This document shows, one piece after another, positions 29,083 through 41,300 of a stretch of DNA of 64,000 bases (within the stretch, counting starts at the first letter, position 1; each line of letters begins with the position of its first letter). Location: assembly GCF_000150275.1 (NCBI RefSeq), contig NW_002060945.1:9507650-9571649 (forward strand), given 5' to 3'. Made by a program: the position numbers and the translations under genes. This DNA comes from Trichoplax adhaerens (lineage: Eukaryota; Placozoa; Uniplacotomia; Trichoplacea; Trichoplacidae). The notes below the pieces were generated by a model, which saw only the letters and a program-made list of their open reading frames with translations, did no database searches and was not told where the DNA came from.

Positions 29083-30057
29083 TTAACTAGTAGCCAATTC
29101 AGGTTGATTTATTACGTCATTAATGGAATCAGGAACATAACGACGTGTGCGGCAGCATAAGGAAGTAATGATTCCCATTGCATCGCTATTCATGACTGTC
29201 ATACTAATTGGAATGACTGCATAAAGGAAATAGGCAACCATTTGACATATTTGGGTAGTTATCTTGATCACTGAATTGTGTGAAATAAGTTCAAATTGCT
29301 GTAAAAATTGCAATGCCATAAAAGGTAGGCTAGATAGAACATAAATTATAACCATAGCTAGGATCGGCTTAGTTGCTTTCCATGTTTTATTAGCTTTATG
29401 TGCTGCTTTGTTATTGGTACTATGTAAGCGATAACTACTGGAGCGATTTACTATAATTAATATAGCAATCGATGCTGTCATTGCTGTTAAAATTGGTAGT
29501 AAGGCGGTAAACATCTGCGAATAAGCAGAATACAAATTGAACATGTTAATATTGCCAGTAGGTTGGCATGATTGATGATTTAGTTGTAGCCATACTGCAA
29601 CAGGAAGAATAGTTACAAATGATGAGAATAACCATAAGCAAAGAATAGCAATTACCACTCTTGATTTACTCATAATTTCCTCGTAACTGGAAGACCAACC
29701 AACTGCACATAATCTATCCATACTTAAAAGGCAGATATGATAGTGCATATTGATCGAAAATAATGGATAAAATACTCGCTTAATCAGTTGGCATATTAAT
29801 CCTAGATTTTCAAATGTAGTTTTACTCATTACAAGCGGTATTAGATATAGGATAGCAATAACTATAACACAAATACAGTAACTACCGATAACAAGATTAG
29901 TTTTAGCACGAAGTCGAACTACCACCGAAATTAATAATAACTTGAATATATGAGTTATTAAAATCATAACCACAGTAGTATACCATCCGAGCTGGAGTAA
30001 AGTTGATAGAAACGAAAAACTAGCTTCTTCATTATCGATAACACTGGAATTACCCAT
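29083..30057 (-). CDS. Divergent rhodopsin-like (class A) G-protein-coupled receptor, intronless
   Basis: A single exon of 324 residues with seven hydrophobic spans at about 25-48, 57-78, 90-120, 135-158, 180-203, 232-256 and 268-290. Class A marks that remain are the pre-TM3 cysteine (GLICQL), a partner cysteine in the second outer loop (HQSCQP), an E/DRY-like MDRLCAV at the end of TM3, a proline in TM6 (SSLPF), and a cysteine pair (LCCRTRR) after TM7 that could be palmitoylated. Several usual residues are missing: the TM2 aspartate, the CWxP tryptophan, and NPxxY, which here reads IPISM. An N-terminal NSS is a possible glycosylation site. Ligand and G protein cannot be inferred. It is the only intronless gene in the window, as is common for class A receptors. 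The ATG at 30055-30057 is the only sensible start. Confidence 0.75.
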   Translation of the reverse strand: MGNSSVIDNEEASFSFLSTLLQLGWYTTVVMILITHIFKLLLISVVVRLRAKTNLVIGSYCICVIVIAILYLIPLVMSKTTFENLGLICQLIKRVFYPLFSINMHYHICLLSMDRLCAVGWSSSYEEIMSKSRVVIAILCLWLFSSFVTILPVAVWLQLNHQSCQPTGNINMFNLYSAYSQMFTALLPILTAMTASIAILIIVNRSSSYRLHSTNNKAAHKANKTWKATKPILAMVIIYVLSSLPFMALQFLQQFELISHNSVIKITTQICQMVAYFLYAVIPISMTVMNSDAMGIITSLCCRTRRYVPDSINDVINQPELATS

Positions 30058-32009
30058 ACTGATCGATGATCTTATGGATTAGTTAACTTAACAATCGAAA
30101 AAGCCTTTACCACTAATGGCTGCCAAATGGATTGCTATCGCAGTTGAATTAGATTTACGTTTACTTAACTTTTAGATAATTATAAAGCCTCGTGGTAGCA
30201 GTACTTGAAAATTTTGATCAACTTGGTTAGAACAGTGTAAATGATTGTGTGAGATCTCGAGAGAGAAAAAAATGGATAGACTAAGTAACAAAATCCCTTT
30301 TAACGAAAGCGTTGGTGTTATTGTTGAAATAGTCTAGTTTACATGAATTATTAACCACTTGTCATGTTGTTAGGGGTGGAATTAATTATTACTCTACAGA
30401 TCAATTTACCATCAATTGTGTACTATCTTTGTTGTGTAATATATAGAATTAATGAAAATGACAGGTGTTGGATCAATATCCTATTATATTATCGCAAGCA
30501 TTCATGGATGATCAAATAATTTAACGTATGATAGAGTACTCGTGCAACATGGCATTCTTCCTCCATGTAGACTTTCTACATAATTCAATTAATTAACCAG
30601 ATACAATGTCATAGCTACAATTTTAGTCATATGTTTGAATGATAGAATAAAAGCGGTCAGCAGTTGTATGATTCTAGTCCAGTTGTAATCAGAAAATGTT
30701 AGCCATATTCTCTACTTTGTTCTTCGAATGTAAACATATCAACAATAGTAAGAAAAAAAAATTAAAGCGAAAAATAAATAATATCATGGATATTACTGTT
30801 CTTAAAAGTTGAAAATAGATTATTCTAAGCATAAAGTGAAAGATTACTTAATATTATATTTCGCAAGGAAATTACAGTTATAACAAAATGGCCGAAGTAT
30901 CGTCTATACCCATGCCTTGTTTCATGTTATTGTTATCGGAAACAAACGGATAGTTTTGAGATAGTATTAGACATTATTATTATTTTGCAATAGGCCAGTT
31001 GTTTTGACAAAAAAAGATCCAAAGCTCTTTTTTGATTGTTACGATATAATTACTGTGTATCCTTACGTTAACCTTGGTGAGAATCAATAGTTATAGGTTT
31101 AAAATTTATTCAAACAGAAAGCACGCACAGCTTTATTTTCCTGCATATTACTCATAGCATAAAATAATAAGTTTGTAATAACTCTTTTTCTTCCAATAAT
31201 GTACTCATTGAAGTCTAATAAAGTTAGATAAACACTGTGGAAAGAGAATGTTAACCTTATATCACTCGGTGTCAACCGTGAAGAATAACAAAATAAGAAC
31301 ACAAAACTCTTTTCAATAGCCATTGGATTACGCCATGTTGAACATAAATGACTAATTAATTATCTATTCTATCGGTAGGCCCTTGTTAGGCACAGATGAC
31401 ATTTTATACGTTGTAATAATCAATATTTTAAATTTCTTATTATAATATTATTAAACAAAACAGTTGACACAAATTATGCATTCTTATACTATCATGAAGA
31501 ATATCAATTGACATTGTAATAATATGATTGATAACATTAGCGATGTTTAATGGTTATGATTTGGACTATGATAGACGCAACCTGGGCTAATATATCATCC
31601 ATTTCGTCCATGACGATAAGTATAGGCATCTCGATATGTTGTATACGAATAATCCAATTTTATTCTATCGACGGTATATCCAACACTAGCGATTAACTAT
31701 AGTCGTTAATAGTCAATTAATTTGTTTTCCGACATTGTTACTGTTAATCAATAGACGTAATGTCATCTATTCAAAGTGTAAAGAGATCTTGGCAGATACT
31801 GACTGTAGTGTTGCTATTTTCATTTACGATTGTATTATCTAATTAATTATTCTTTTGTTACAAGTTTTGTAAGCAAATGGACGCTAATTAATTATATAAT
31901 GCAGCCGAACTTCTCAGGCTGCGGTGTAGAAAATGTAAAATTGATCAAGAGAATAAAATTTCTGATTTATGGCTATAATACTAATTAAAGATTGTTAGAG
32001 GATATTTTA

Positions 32010-33060
32010 GCCTACTATTTTGTCTACGTATTAGTTGAATAAATCCTTTCGCCATTTAATTAAGTCATAATTTATATTCTTGAGTATTAACGGCCATTTC
32101 TGCCGCAAAAGTGAGACAAGGATCGTAGGATACAGAATACTATTTCTTAACTCAGTATCCATATTACAGTTGGCATAATTTAAATATCCGTTGATGTTAT
32201 TATCGGCATTGAATTGTATGAGATCACATGGCCAAGTTTTCTAGGTTACGGTGTCAAAAAAGTAAAGATTATCGTACTATTTCATCTACGTATTAGTCGG
32301 ATAATCTCTTTCGACATTTAGTTACACAATCATAATTTATATTCTTGAGCATTAGCGAACATTGCTATCACTGTTTTAAAGTGGAAACAATATAAGCAAG
32401 GATCGTAGAGTATGGTTAGCTATTTCCTAACCTAACATCGATATTTTAGTTGGTATGATTTATGCGTTAATGTTATATCGTACTAATTTACCTATGTATT
32501 AGTCGTATAATCTCATTCGTCATTTGATTTACAATTACATTCTTGAGTTCAAACAGGCATTTCTTTCACTACTGTAAAGGTGGAAAGCACTAAAGAATCG
32601 TATAATATAAATAACTATCTCTGAGCCTAGCATATATATCTCCTTCGGCATAATTGATTCGTTAATGTTATTATCATACTGATCCATCTACTTATTAGTT
32701 GGCTAATTACTTTCGTCATTTAGTTATGCAACAATAATTTATATTTTTGAGTATTAATAGATGAGCGTTGCTATCACTGTTCTAAAGTGGGAGCCACTAC
32801 AGACAAGAATCGTAATATACGAATAACTATTTCTTAGCTTAATATAGACGCATATATATATATGTTATATATATATATATTTTCAACGGATAAATCATGC
32901 AAACTATAATTAGAGTTGGCAAGATTTATCCATTGCTGTTATTATTGTATAGATTCATCTACGTCAGATAATCTCTTGTATCCTTTAGTTATGTAATCAT
33001 TTATATTCTTGAGCTAAAATGGGCATTGCTATCGCTGTTTTAAGATGAGAACTACGGTAG
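32010..33060. repeat. Degenerate tandem repeat, about five copies of 190-260 bp
   Basis: Each copy begins ATCTACGTATTAGT-G-ATAAT, continues TTTCG-CATTTAGTTA, ATAATTTATATTCTTGAG and GCATTGCTATCACTGTTTTAAAG, and ends near AAGAATCGTA-TATA...ACTATTTCTTAGC and TGATTCGTTAATGTTATTAT. Copies start near 32024, 32284, 32490, 32687 and 32957. Identity between copies is moderate, so the array is old. No open frame runs through it. Confidence 0.7.
32852..32881. repeat. TA microsatellite inside the tandem repeat
   Basis: Two runs of alternating TA separated by TGT. It interrupts the fourth copy of the tandem repeat and lengthens its spacing to the fifth copy. Confidence 0.8.
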
Positions 33061-33594
33061 GCAATTTCATATTTCTGCATATGCGTTAGCAGGGGGGTCC
33101 TTGATCAGGTCCCGATGCCTCCACGTGAGTATATAGTATCGTATAGCACTGAGTAAAACATGCTTTTATATGAGCTGTAGAGCCATCTAGTGTACGGTGT
33201 GCAGTATTCTAAACTGTTCTTGCTGGGAGCTGCTAAAATTATACTACTATACACTATAGAGTATACACTACTGTATGATACAGTATATATCAGATTGTCG
33301 ACCGGGTGACCCTACTTGTATCGTATGAACAAGTTGACGTATATTGCTATATTATAACTCAAACATGATATTTAGTTATTACTGTTAGTATGCTGTTTGC
33401 ATCATAATTTGAATTCAGTATAACATTAGAGATCATCCTTTGCGGTGGGAGCCAGCCATACATGGCTAATGGAACTTTCGTTGGTGGAGCGAGCTGGAAA
33501 TCATCCGTTTCTACCTATAATTTACCTTATTAGTGGATGTTGATTAAAGACTAGGACATATCTGACAATTTTCATAGCTTAAAGCTATACTACC

Positions 33595-36500
33595 ATGAAA
33601 AAAACCAAAAAGAGCCGCAGTGATACTGCTGTAAGTACACCTAATTCTCATACAAATGGATGCTGTTGGAATACAGTCAACTATTTCTTCAATAAATATA
33701 TGATTAATACAATAATTGCTGTGTAGGTTCAAGGAACTAATGATAACAGTATTGTTAGCAAGTTATCATCAGCTAAACATGGTTATTATCAAGATGATTT
33801 CTTGCAATATGTTGTTCAAAAGCCAGCGAGGAGATCACCATTAATAAATAGGTATGATGTTATATGTGTTTTAGGTTTGATTCGGGATGATATTGACTAT
33901 AAATATAAAATGGATAATTGACATTAAATAATTTTATACCATCATTATAAGAATTTGCTTGCCAAGTTATGACTAACCTGATACTTTAACTTTTCTGTTG
34001 CCTTGTCTGAATTTGTAGGGGCTACTATATTCGAGCTAAAGCAATAGACTTTGTAATTCGAAAATTTTTAAGTTATAGCAATAATGATGAAGCAGCTAAC
34101 AAAAATAAACAAGTACGTAAGCACCAACTACAATGATTATTGAGTCAAGCTTATACATAATAGCGAGTGTAAAACCATTTCTACTATAGATTCTTATTCT
34201 CAAGTTAGAAGTTGTGCTTGATAAAATTGTAGCTCACATCATAACCTTGCTTATTCATTCCGATTAATATAATGTATGTGAATATAGATTTTATCTTTAG
34301 GTGCTGGCTTTGATACATTATACTACCGATATCATTCATTAAATATGTTGGATTCAACAATTGTCTACGAGGTCAGTGATACATACACTCTTACGATATG
34401 CGTTATATTCGTGCAATGTGCAGCATAATGTTTGACGAGTAGTTTTAATCATATTAGCAATTCAACTTGTTCCTATACTTGTAATGAGGGATAAGATACC
34501 TTAACTGATATGTTTCATATGAGAAATGTACAGTATATATTATATAAGATAACATCTTCAAATTTGTGTTGTCTAGCTTCTTTTTACCGTTTAAACCATG
34601 AGCTTCAAGTAAAGTTAAAATGAAGTTCAAAACTTCTTCCTCTATCAGTTACTTATTGTAGCTAAATATATATTGGATTGAGATAGGTAGACTTTCCAGA
34701 ACTAGTAAAAAATAAAAGCAGACTTATCAGAAATAATGATATCCTTAAGAATGCAATAGGAAACGAGATTTCGAACACTTCTAATAATGATACAGGTGAT
34801 TTAGCAACTATATTTATTTCCATGTATCATAGCTGAGTTATTCTTATGCGAATTTTCTTAACTTATAGTAACTTTAACCATTAAAACAAATTTTATGTAA
34901 TAGGAATTTCAACTCAAGGATATAAATTGATCGGTTCAGACTTAAAAAATCTACCTGTACTTGAAAAAAATCTTCTATTCCATGGCATAGATAGTCAGTC
35001 TCCTACTCTAATCCTATCTGAGTGTGTTTTAACTTATATCAATCCTTCAAGGTGCGAAATTTCAATAATTAACAGACGCTGTCTGTGGCAACTTTGTTTG
35101 AAAAAATTGTAACCAATATTGTTTCATCGTCTTGCCATAGCTCATCGAACATTATAGGTTGGGCCTCAAAATTCTTCAGTAATGCAATGTTTGTTACCTA
35201 TGAGCAGGTAATTTGACTGATTACACTTTCCCTAATGTGCTAGTTATATGTTTTTCCTACGGCTATACTTCTGCTTTATTTCAGATACAACCTAATGATG
35301 CTTTTGGAAGAGTCATGTAAGTCTATAGCTGGACAAAAATTTATCAATAAGGCATTTTAGTAAACAGTGATAGTTCATACTAAGTTATCATGCTGATAAT
35401 TATATAACATATGATTATACTACTTCTTGCATTTATGACATTGCTGTAATTGGAAATCCAAATATAATAGGCGAAACCATTTCAAGCAAATAGGATCCCC
35501 ACTAAAATGTATCGATAGCTATCCTACTAAGATAGCTCAAATTCGCAGATATGAATCATTACGGTGGTCGGATAGCGTTATCCTCGATATGAACGATTTT
35601 TATTATAAGATACTCCCAGAGGTGATGAGATAAGTACTGCATGAACTGTTGCTTAGATTTTACAGAATGTTATGTCGATGCTCTCAGCGTATCTACTAAT
35701 CAAAAATTATAATTACGACAGCAAGAACGTCAACGTATTGAACATTTGGAATTATTTGACGAGTTTGAAGAATGGCATTTAAAATGTTCGCATTATATCC
35801 TAATTTGTGCATTTGTAGGATCGCTTCAGTGTCAAGCAATCCTCGGAGGTATTATTTTTACTCTATATGCCTGCCATTACGCTTAATTTTCAATTTGCAT
35901 GAGGCTAAGGTATGTATTGGTATATATATTTTGCAGAGTTTAAGCGTTATCAGTCTCTTGATGGGTCACAGAGGATAAAACCCGATATATATTCCAACTG
36001 CAATTTCTTAGACGTTAACGGAACTAAAAATCTTCGACGATTTGGCCATAAAATTTGTCTTTTGAATTTTAATTTATCACCATCTGATAATAGCATGTTC
36101 ATAGCTGTTACTGGAGGTTTTGGATTATTGTCAGATTCTCGTCATAGACGATTGTCCGATATATCGGTATTTCATATAACTAACGATCCGAAGAAAGAAA
36201 TTACGTTAGTTAATTCGACCGAACTGGATAATCCGAGACTTTTTCATGCCGTTATTCCTATTAGTGATAATAAGATAGCTATATTCGGTGGCAGACTTTC
36301 ACCCCTCAAACACTACGGCGACGTTATTGTAGTAACATTCAATCTAGAACCAATTCATACAGATGAATCAACTACAGAAGGTGATTCAGCAAAAACACCT
36401 ACAAGCTCTCAGTTGAAGCATAAAGTTGACATAGGCTGGGAGAGTATAGCTTGTAGCGGTGATATGCCAACAGCTCGATGGAGACATACTGCGACAATAA

Positions 36501-37837
36501 TTGGTAACGTGCTTGAATGTGATAGTGTTATTGATTGACATTTATGGTAACCTTTACTATTTTATATATAAAATTGATAATACCAGCAATTAAAACGTGT
36601 TGCTTACTTTTTTTAATTGATCAGATGATGGCAAATGCTTAATTTTTGGCGGAATAACTACGAATATGGTTACTCTAAATGACTCTTATATTTTTGAATT
36701 TGCCTCGCGAAAATGGTCTAGGGTAATGCAGTCGTTGACCATAGTGATTTACTTTCAGATACTCGTAATAATAGCTATACTGCTATTAGTTGCAACTCCG
36801 TACTGTAATGCCGAATATGTCCTTTTTATATTAAGCTGTAAAGTAGATACATAGGGATTGTAGTTCTGGGTCTGCAGGTTGATTTTCTATATTTTGTTCT
36901 TGCAAGTAGATGAAATTAGATGTTTAGAAATAAAAATTATAAACGACTTAATACAAACTATTAACCGTGGTAGGTATCAGTAGCTGGATTGGTATCTCCT
37001 AGACATTCGCACACAGCATGCAAATGGAAGGATTACGTTGTTGTCTATGGAGGCTTAGGATTCGATTTTAAGCCCGCTATTGGCATTAGTGCATTAAATA
37101 TTAAGGTCGGTTAAGTTTGATGGCTACAATCACTAAATAGTATTATGCTAATTGTTTACATGGAGAAAAGAGCAAATATCTGATAATAATTATTACATCA
37201 AAATCGTTCATTAGGATGAATTAGCTATGAATTGGATTAGTTTAGAATTTAATCCACAACTCCCAACTCGGTAACACGTTTCGATATTGAGCAGCATATA
37301 CGTATTCTCATTGTACTTGATTGCTAAATGAATGCATCTAATACGGATGTGCGCAATACAGTAATAACAATAATTTAAAGAGTAACATGATGAATGCATG
37401 TTTAATGACTGTTTGATATCATCCTGTAGGTACTCTCATACAGCCCATGTTTTGGAAGATAGACTACTTGTTATTGGTGGAATAGATCCTTTCTTAACGT
37501 GTACTAACACATTAATTGACATTAATTTGGAAAATCGCACATGGAGAATGTTCTTATTACAAGTATGCGAAATTTCAGTAGATCATCGACTATAATACGG
37601 CTGATATTTCAGCTACTCATTTTATTTTTTACAGTTGATAGTATAAAGCTTAGTCCAATACTATGATCTTTTTAGGAACCATGCATAGAAAAGCCAATAC
37701 TGATGTTACACAACCATGACAGCGTTTGCCTCGGTAAAAGTAGACAACAGGTGTTTACGTTAGGTGGAGGTGGAAATTGTTTCTCTTTTGGAACACATTT
37801 TAACTCTCATTTACTAGAAATTGTTTTACCAACGTGA
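33595..37837 (+). CDS. LCMT2: tRNA wybutosine-synthesizing protein 4 (leucine carboxyl methyltransferase 2)
   Basis: Sixteen exons with consistent phases: 33595-33630, 33727-33851, 34019-34112, 34288-34371, 34687-34795, 34904-35051, 35141-35207, 35285-35316, 35471-35621, 35722-35848, 35937-36503, 36625-36722, 36974-37105, 37215-37270, 37430-37562, 37676-37837. The product has about 706 residues; human LCMT2 has 686. Residues 1-324 form the SAM-dependent methyltransferase: [41 protein letters not shown] (SAM loop), [11 protein letters not shown], and [14 protein letters not shown]. Residues 325-706 form kelch-type blades ([37 protein letters not shown]...[26 protein letters not shown]). The last motif and the domain fusion separate it from LCMT1, which methylates PP2A. 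It catalyses the last steps of wybutosine formation at G37 of tRNA-Phe. No JmjC domain follows. The gene is convergent with WDR75. Confidence 0.93.
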
Positions 37838-37878
37838 TGTATAGATTTGATTTAATTACTTGTATTTACAGTTTTTGG

Positions 37879-37884
37879 AATAAA
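37879..37884 (+). terminator. Likely polyadenylation signal of LCMT2
   Basis: AATAAA 42 nt after the stop codon. Another hexamer occurs at 38053-38058, so two 3' ends are possible. Confidence 0.5.
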
Positions 37885-38233
37885 TGTTATTAATGAATGC
37901 AAACTGCAACTGAGTGTACAAATCAGTTAGTAGTCCTGAATGACTAGTTTAACCCATTGTTAGAACAATTATGGTTGACTCTCCAAATTGTTTCATTATA
38001 GCCAATTGCATACGGCTATTAGTGCTAGTAGCTTGTTCATTTCACGTATAATAATAAACTGAATAATTTGGACTTTTTCTAAGAGACGATTAGATCTTAG
38101 GTACAGAAATATTTTAGTTGATGATACATTACGTTCTTATTGTTATCCGGAAGACTTTTACAAGACAGTACTTTTATGAATGACAATTTATAGAAACTTG
38201 GCAAAGCAAAATATATTGAAGCTATATAAAATA

Positions 38234-38239
38234 TTTATT
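38234..38239 (-). terminator. Likely polyadenylation signal of WDR75
   Basis: TTTATT on the plus strand reads AATAAA on the minus strand, 118 nt past the stop at 38357-38359. Confidence 0.4.
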
Positions 38240-38356
38240 ATTATTCGACATAATAAAAATTTCTTCATCCAAAACATGGTTTCTCAATATATCCAATTTA
38301 ATCCAAATTCACTGAAACAATACAGCCAAAATTTCTAACGATGTAAGGCAACAATT

Positions 38357-41300
38357 TCAGTTACACTGGAATTTATTAACGAGTTCATCCATCCAATCAA
38401 AATTCATTTCTGTGTTGTCCAAGTTACGATCGATCTCCATCGGTTGCAACTGATGCATTCTTTCGTCATTTTGAGGTTTTATTACAATTTCTTCGTCTGA
38501 ATTCGCTGAATCTAAAATTGATAAAATATTTGTCAAATACAATGTGAGTAATTTGCACGTTATACCCTCTTATTTTACCAATTTCGCTTTCAGAATCGCT
38601 ATAATCATTTCCATTTTCTTGGCTAAAAAGTCAATTATGGTTGGTTATTTTACTTCGAAGAATGTAAATTTAGCAATTAGTGCATAATTAGAGAATATAA
38701 ATCTCAAATTACCCATCCGGCAAGTCAGCAATCGCAGTAGCTTCAAGGGACGATTTCACAAATTGAGCACATATTGTAGTCATCGAAGGCAGAACATGGG
38801 ACGCCCCAATAAAAACCTGTTTTAACAATGAGAACGAAGGTTAAAAATTTTGAAAGTTCTGCAAACTTATAATTACGAAATTCGACTAATTACCTCTCGC
38901 ACATTTTTAGAGTATCGAGCTCTATAGGTTAAATCAGATGCCTGACTTCGATCGTTCATTGGAAGTGTATCTGTGATTATATTATTACAAGTGTGAGAGG
39001 CAACACTGATCAACCACATTTTAAGCAACGAATTCATAATTGATAAAACTGTATACCTTCAAATTCTCCAAAAATACGTACAAATGGAGATTCTTCAGAT
39101 ATTCCTGTATTTGTTGTACTCTAATACGCATCATGTTTAATAGCGTACACAGGAATTGCAATAGAACGCTGATTAATTAATATAATAAACAGTAAGAATA
39201 GCAGTGAAGTATTAGGTTACCTCGTCGTGGATATCATCTTGTCGATCTTCTGGCTCCAAAGAATATAAGTCCTAATTTGATATTAAAACTGCGTCACGAG
39301 TTATCGCGTATAGCGATGTAGCGTAAAAAGCATACCTGGGAGTTTGTAATAAAATAGTAACGTTGGTTGAATAACCAAGAGTCCGATGGTATATTATGTG
39401 CTTGCGATACCGGCACAAACATAGCACTAATAATTTGTTGATTGCTAAAATCTCTCAAAACCGCTATTGATTTACTCTCATCCGGGGAAAAAACGTACAG
39501 AGCTGCAGATAAAAAATTTAATTATAACCTCTTAATTCGATCTATCAAAGTATTTAGCTACAACTTAATAGTATTTTTTAATCATTTTTATTACCACACG
39601 TTGAATTCTTCCCTTTAACCAGTGCAGCTTGGTGGTTCGTAGTAGGACTTTTTGTTAGCATAGATACGCGTAATTGAACACACCATTGGACTATTGTTAT
39701 GATTACAGAAATACAAGTGAAGTGTCTCAGTTTTCGGAAATTAAAAATACATAATTACACACTAATTTACAGTTAATACTAATTTGAAAAAGCTTGGTTA
39801 CTTGTGCATGATAATAGATTCCAAACGTATAAGAGCCTATTAGTGGTTGTTGTTAAGAGATGAGAACAACTTTTACGACCAAAAGCCATATGCCTTTAAA
39901 AAATTTGTAATATTTAACGAATTAGATAAGTTCTATAAAGATATGCTAGATTTGTAATAAATTAAGCCTAGAGAGAATATAGTACCCAGCATTATACAGT
40001 ACATAACATATTCAAGTTATAAAATGCCCTAATAATTCAACATACCGAACATTTTCAGATTTTATCAAGTGAGATAGTGTTTTCTGAATCTCATTTTTGC
40101 TTGGATCCCATAAAGTTACGATCTTATTATTACAAAGCCATGTAACAGGAATAAATTAGTTATGAATAGCTTGCTTATATTATGTTGCAATTGATATAGT
40201 CGCAACAGCAACTAATCAGCTACCTCATCATAAGCAACTCCCAATAATGATGAATCATGTGAGAAATCTGCAGTCGTTGCTGGTGAGTCACGATAGTGAC
40301 TTACGGAGTAGCACGTCCAACTTGGCTTATCATCTAGAAATAGCAATATGATGTTAGGTCTAACTAACAATATTATGTAATCCAATGAGAACGCAGTGTA
40401 TTGCTGAAATTATTATCAATCGAATTGATCGATAGTCTATGATGAGACCTACCACGAATACTATCGCATTTTAAATCTAGTAACCATGTCTTTATGTAGC
40501 CGCCAGAATCCGTAGTAACAAGCATAGGTAACGGATCTGTTATAGTTGAGGTATCATTCTCTGGTCTGAATACAATTGCCGTAACAAATTTACTATGAGG
40601 AGGTTCCACAGTGGTATTTAGGGTATAACTATGATAATAGATATTAAAAAGAAAAGAATAGATTTTTTATTCGAATAGGATTCTCTTTCGCTAATTTTAC
40701 GAGTGTTTATTAAAAAGTGACAGTATCAGAACCTTTGAGTAACTTCTGAAAATTCCCAAAATTTTAATTTCATTTCAGCAACGGAATCTTTGTTGTTACG
40801 GCTTTCAATCTACGTAAAGGAATAGTTACTAATTATATTTGTGCTTTAATAAATCTACCATAGAAATAACGTTCATTACAGTTGCGAGCCAATTTCCACT
40901 TGGATGGAATGCAACATGAGTGACATCTGTAAGGCTAGTTGACTTGTTGCTATGGCTTACTACATAGTTTTGACCAACAACATCCATCTGACAATGTAAA
41001 AATAGAATACTAACATCAATTTACGGGAAAGCAGCAAGTACAATGAATGGTAAATATATATAATACTTACTACTTTGGTAGTTTTATGACTATGAATATC
41101 ATAAAACTGTAAGCTTCCAGGAATACTATTAAGAACTATTGCACGTGATCTAGGATCATAAACTAAACCAGTAGGTACTGGAGAAGATAGCTGGTACAAC
41201 TCACAAGCTAATGTTAAAAAAATAAATCGATTAAATTATATAGTATTATGTACGTGGTATTTTATTATTCTCTTATGAAAGTCTAGTTGTTTATTACAAA

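Larger units (their letters stand above)
30058..33594. other. Gene-free spacer between the GPCR and LCMT2 genes
   Basis: 3.5 kb without supported coding sequence. The 75-codon frame at 31099-31323 has no exon character. The right third is a degenerate tandem repeat (32010-33060), followed at 33120-33300 by a CACGTG box and a loose group of TATACACTA/CTGTATGATACAG sequences just upstream of LCMT2. Confidence 0.5.
37838..38356. other. Convergent spacer between LCMT2 and WDR75
   Basis: About 520 bp holding both 3' untranslated regions; polyadenylation hexamers are at 37879 and 38053 (+) and at 38234-38239 read as AATAAA on the minus strand. Nothing else is seen. Confidence 0.5.
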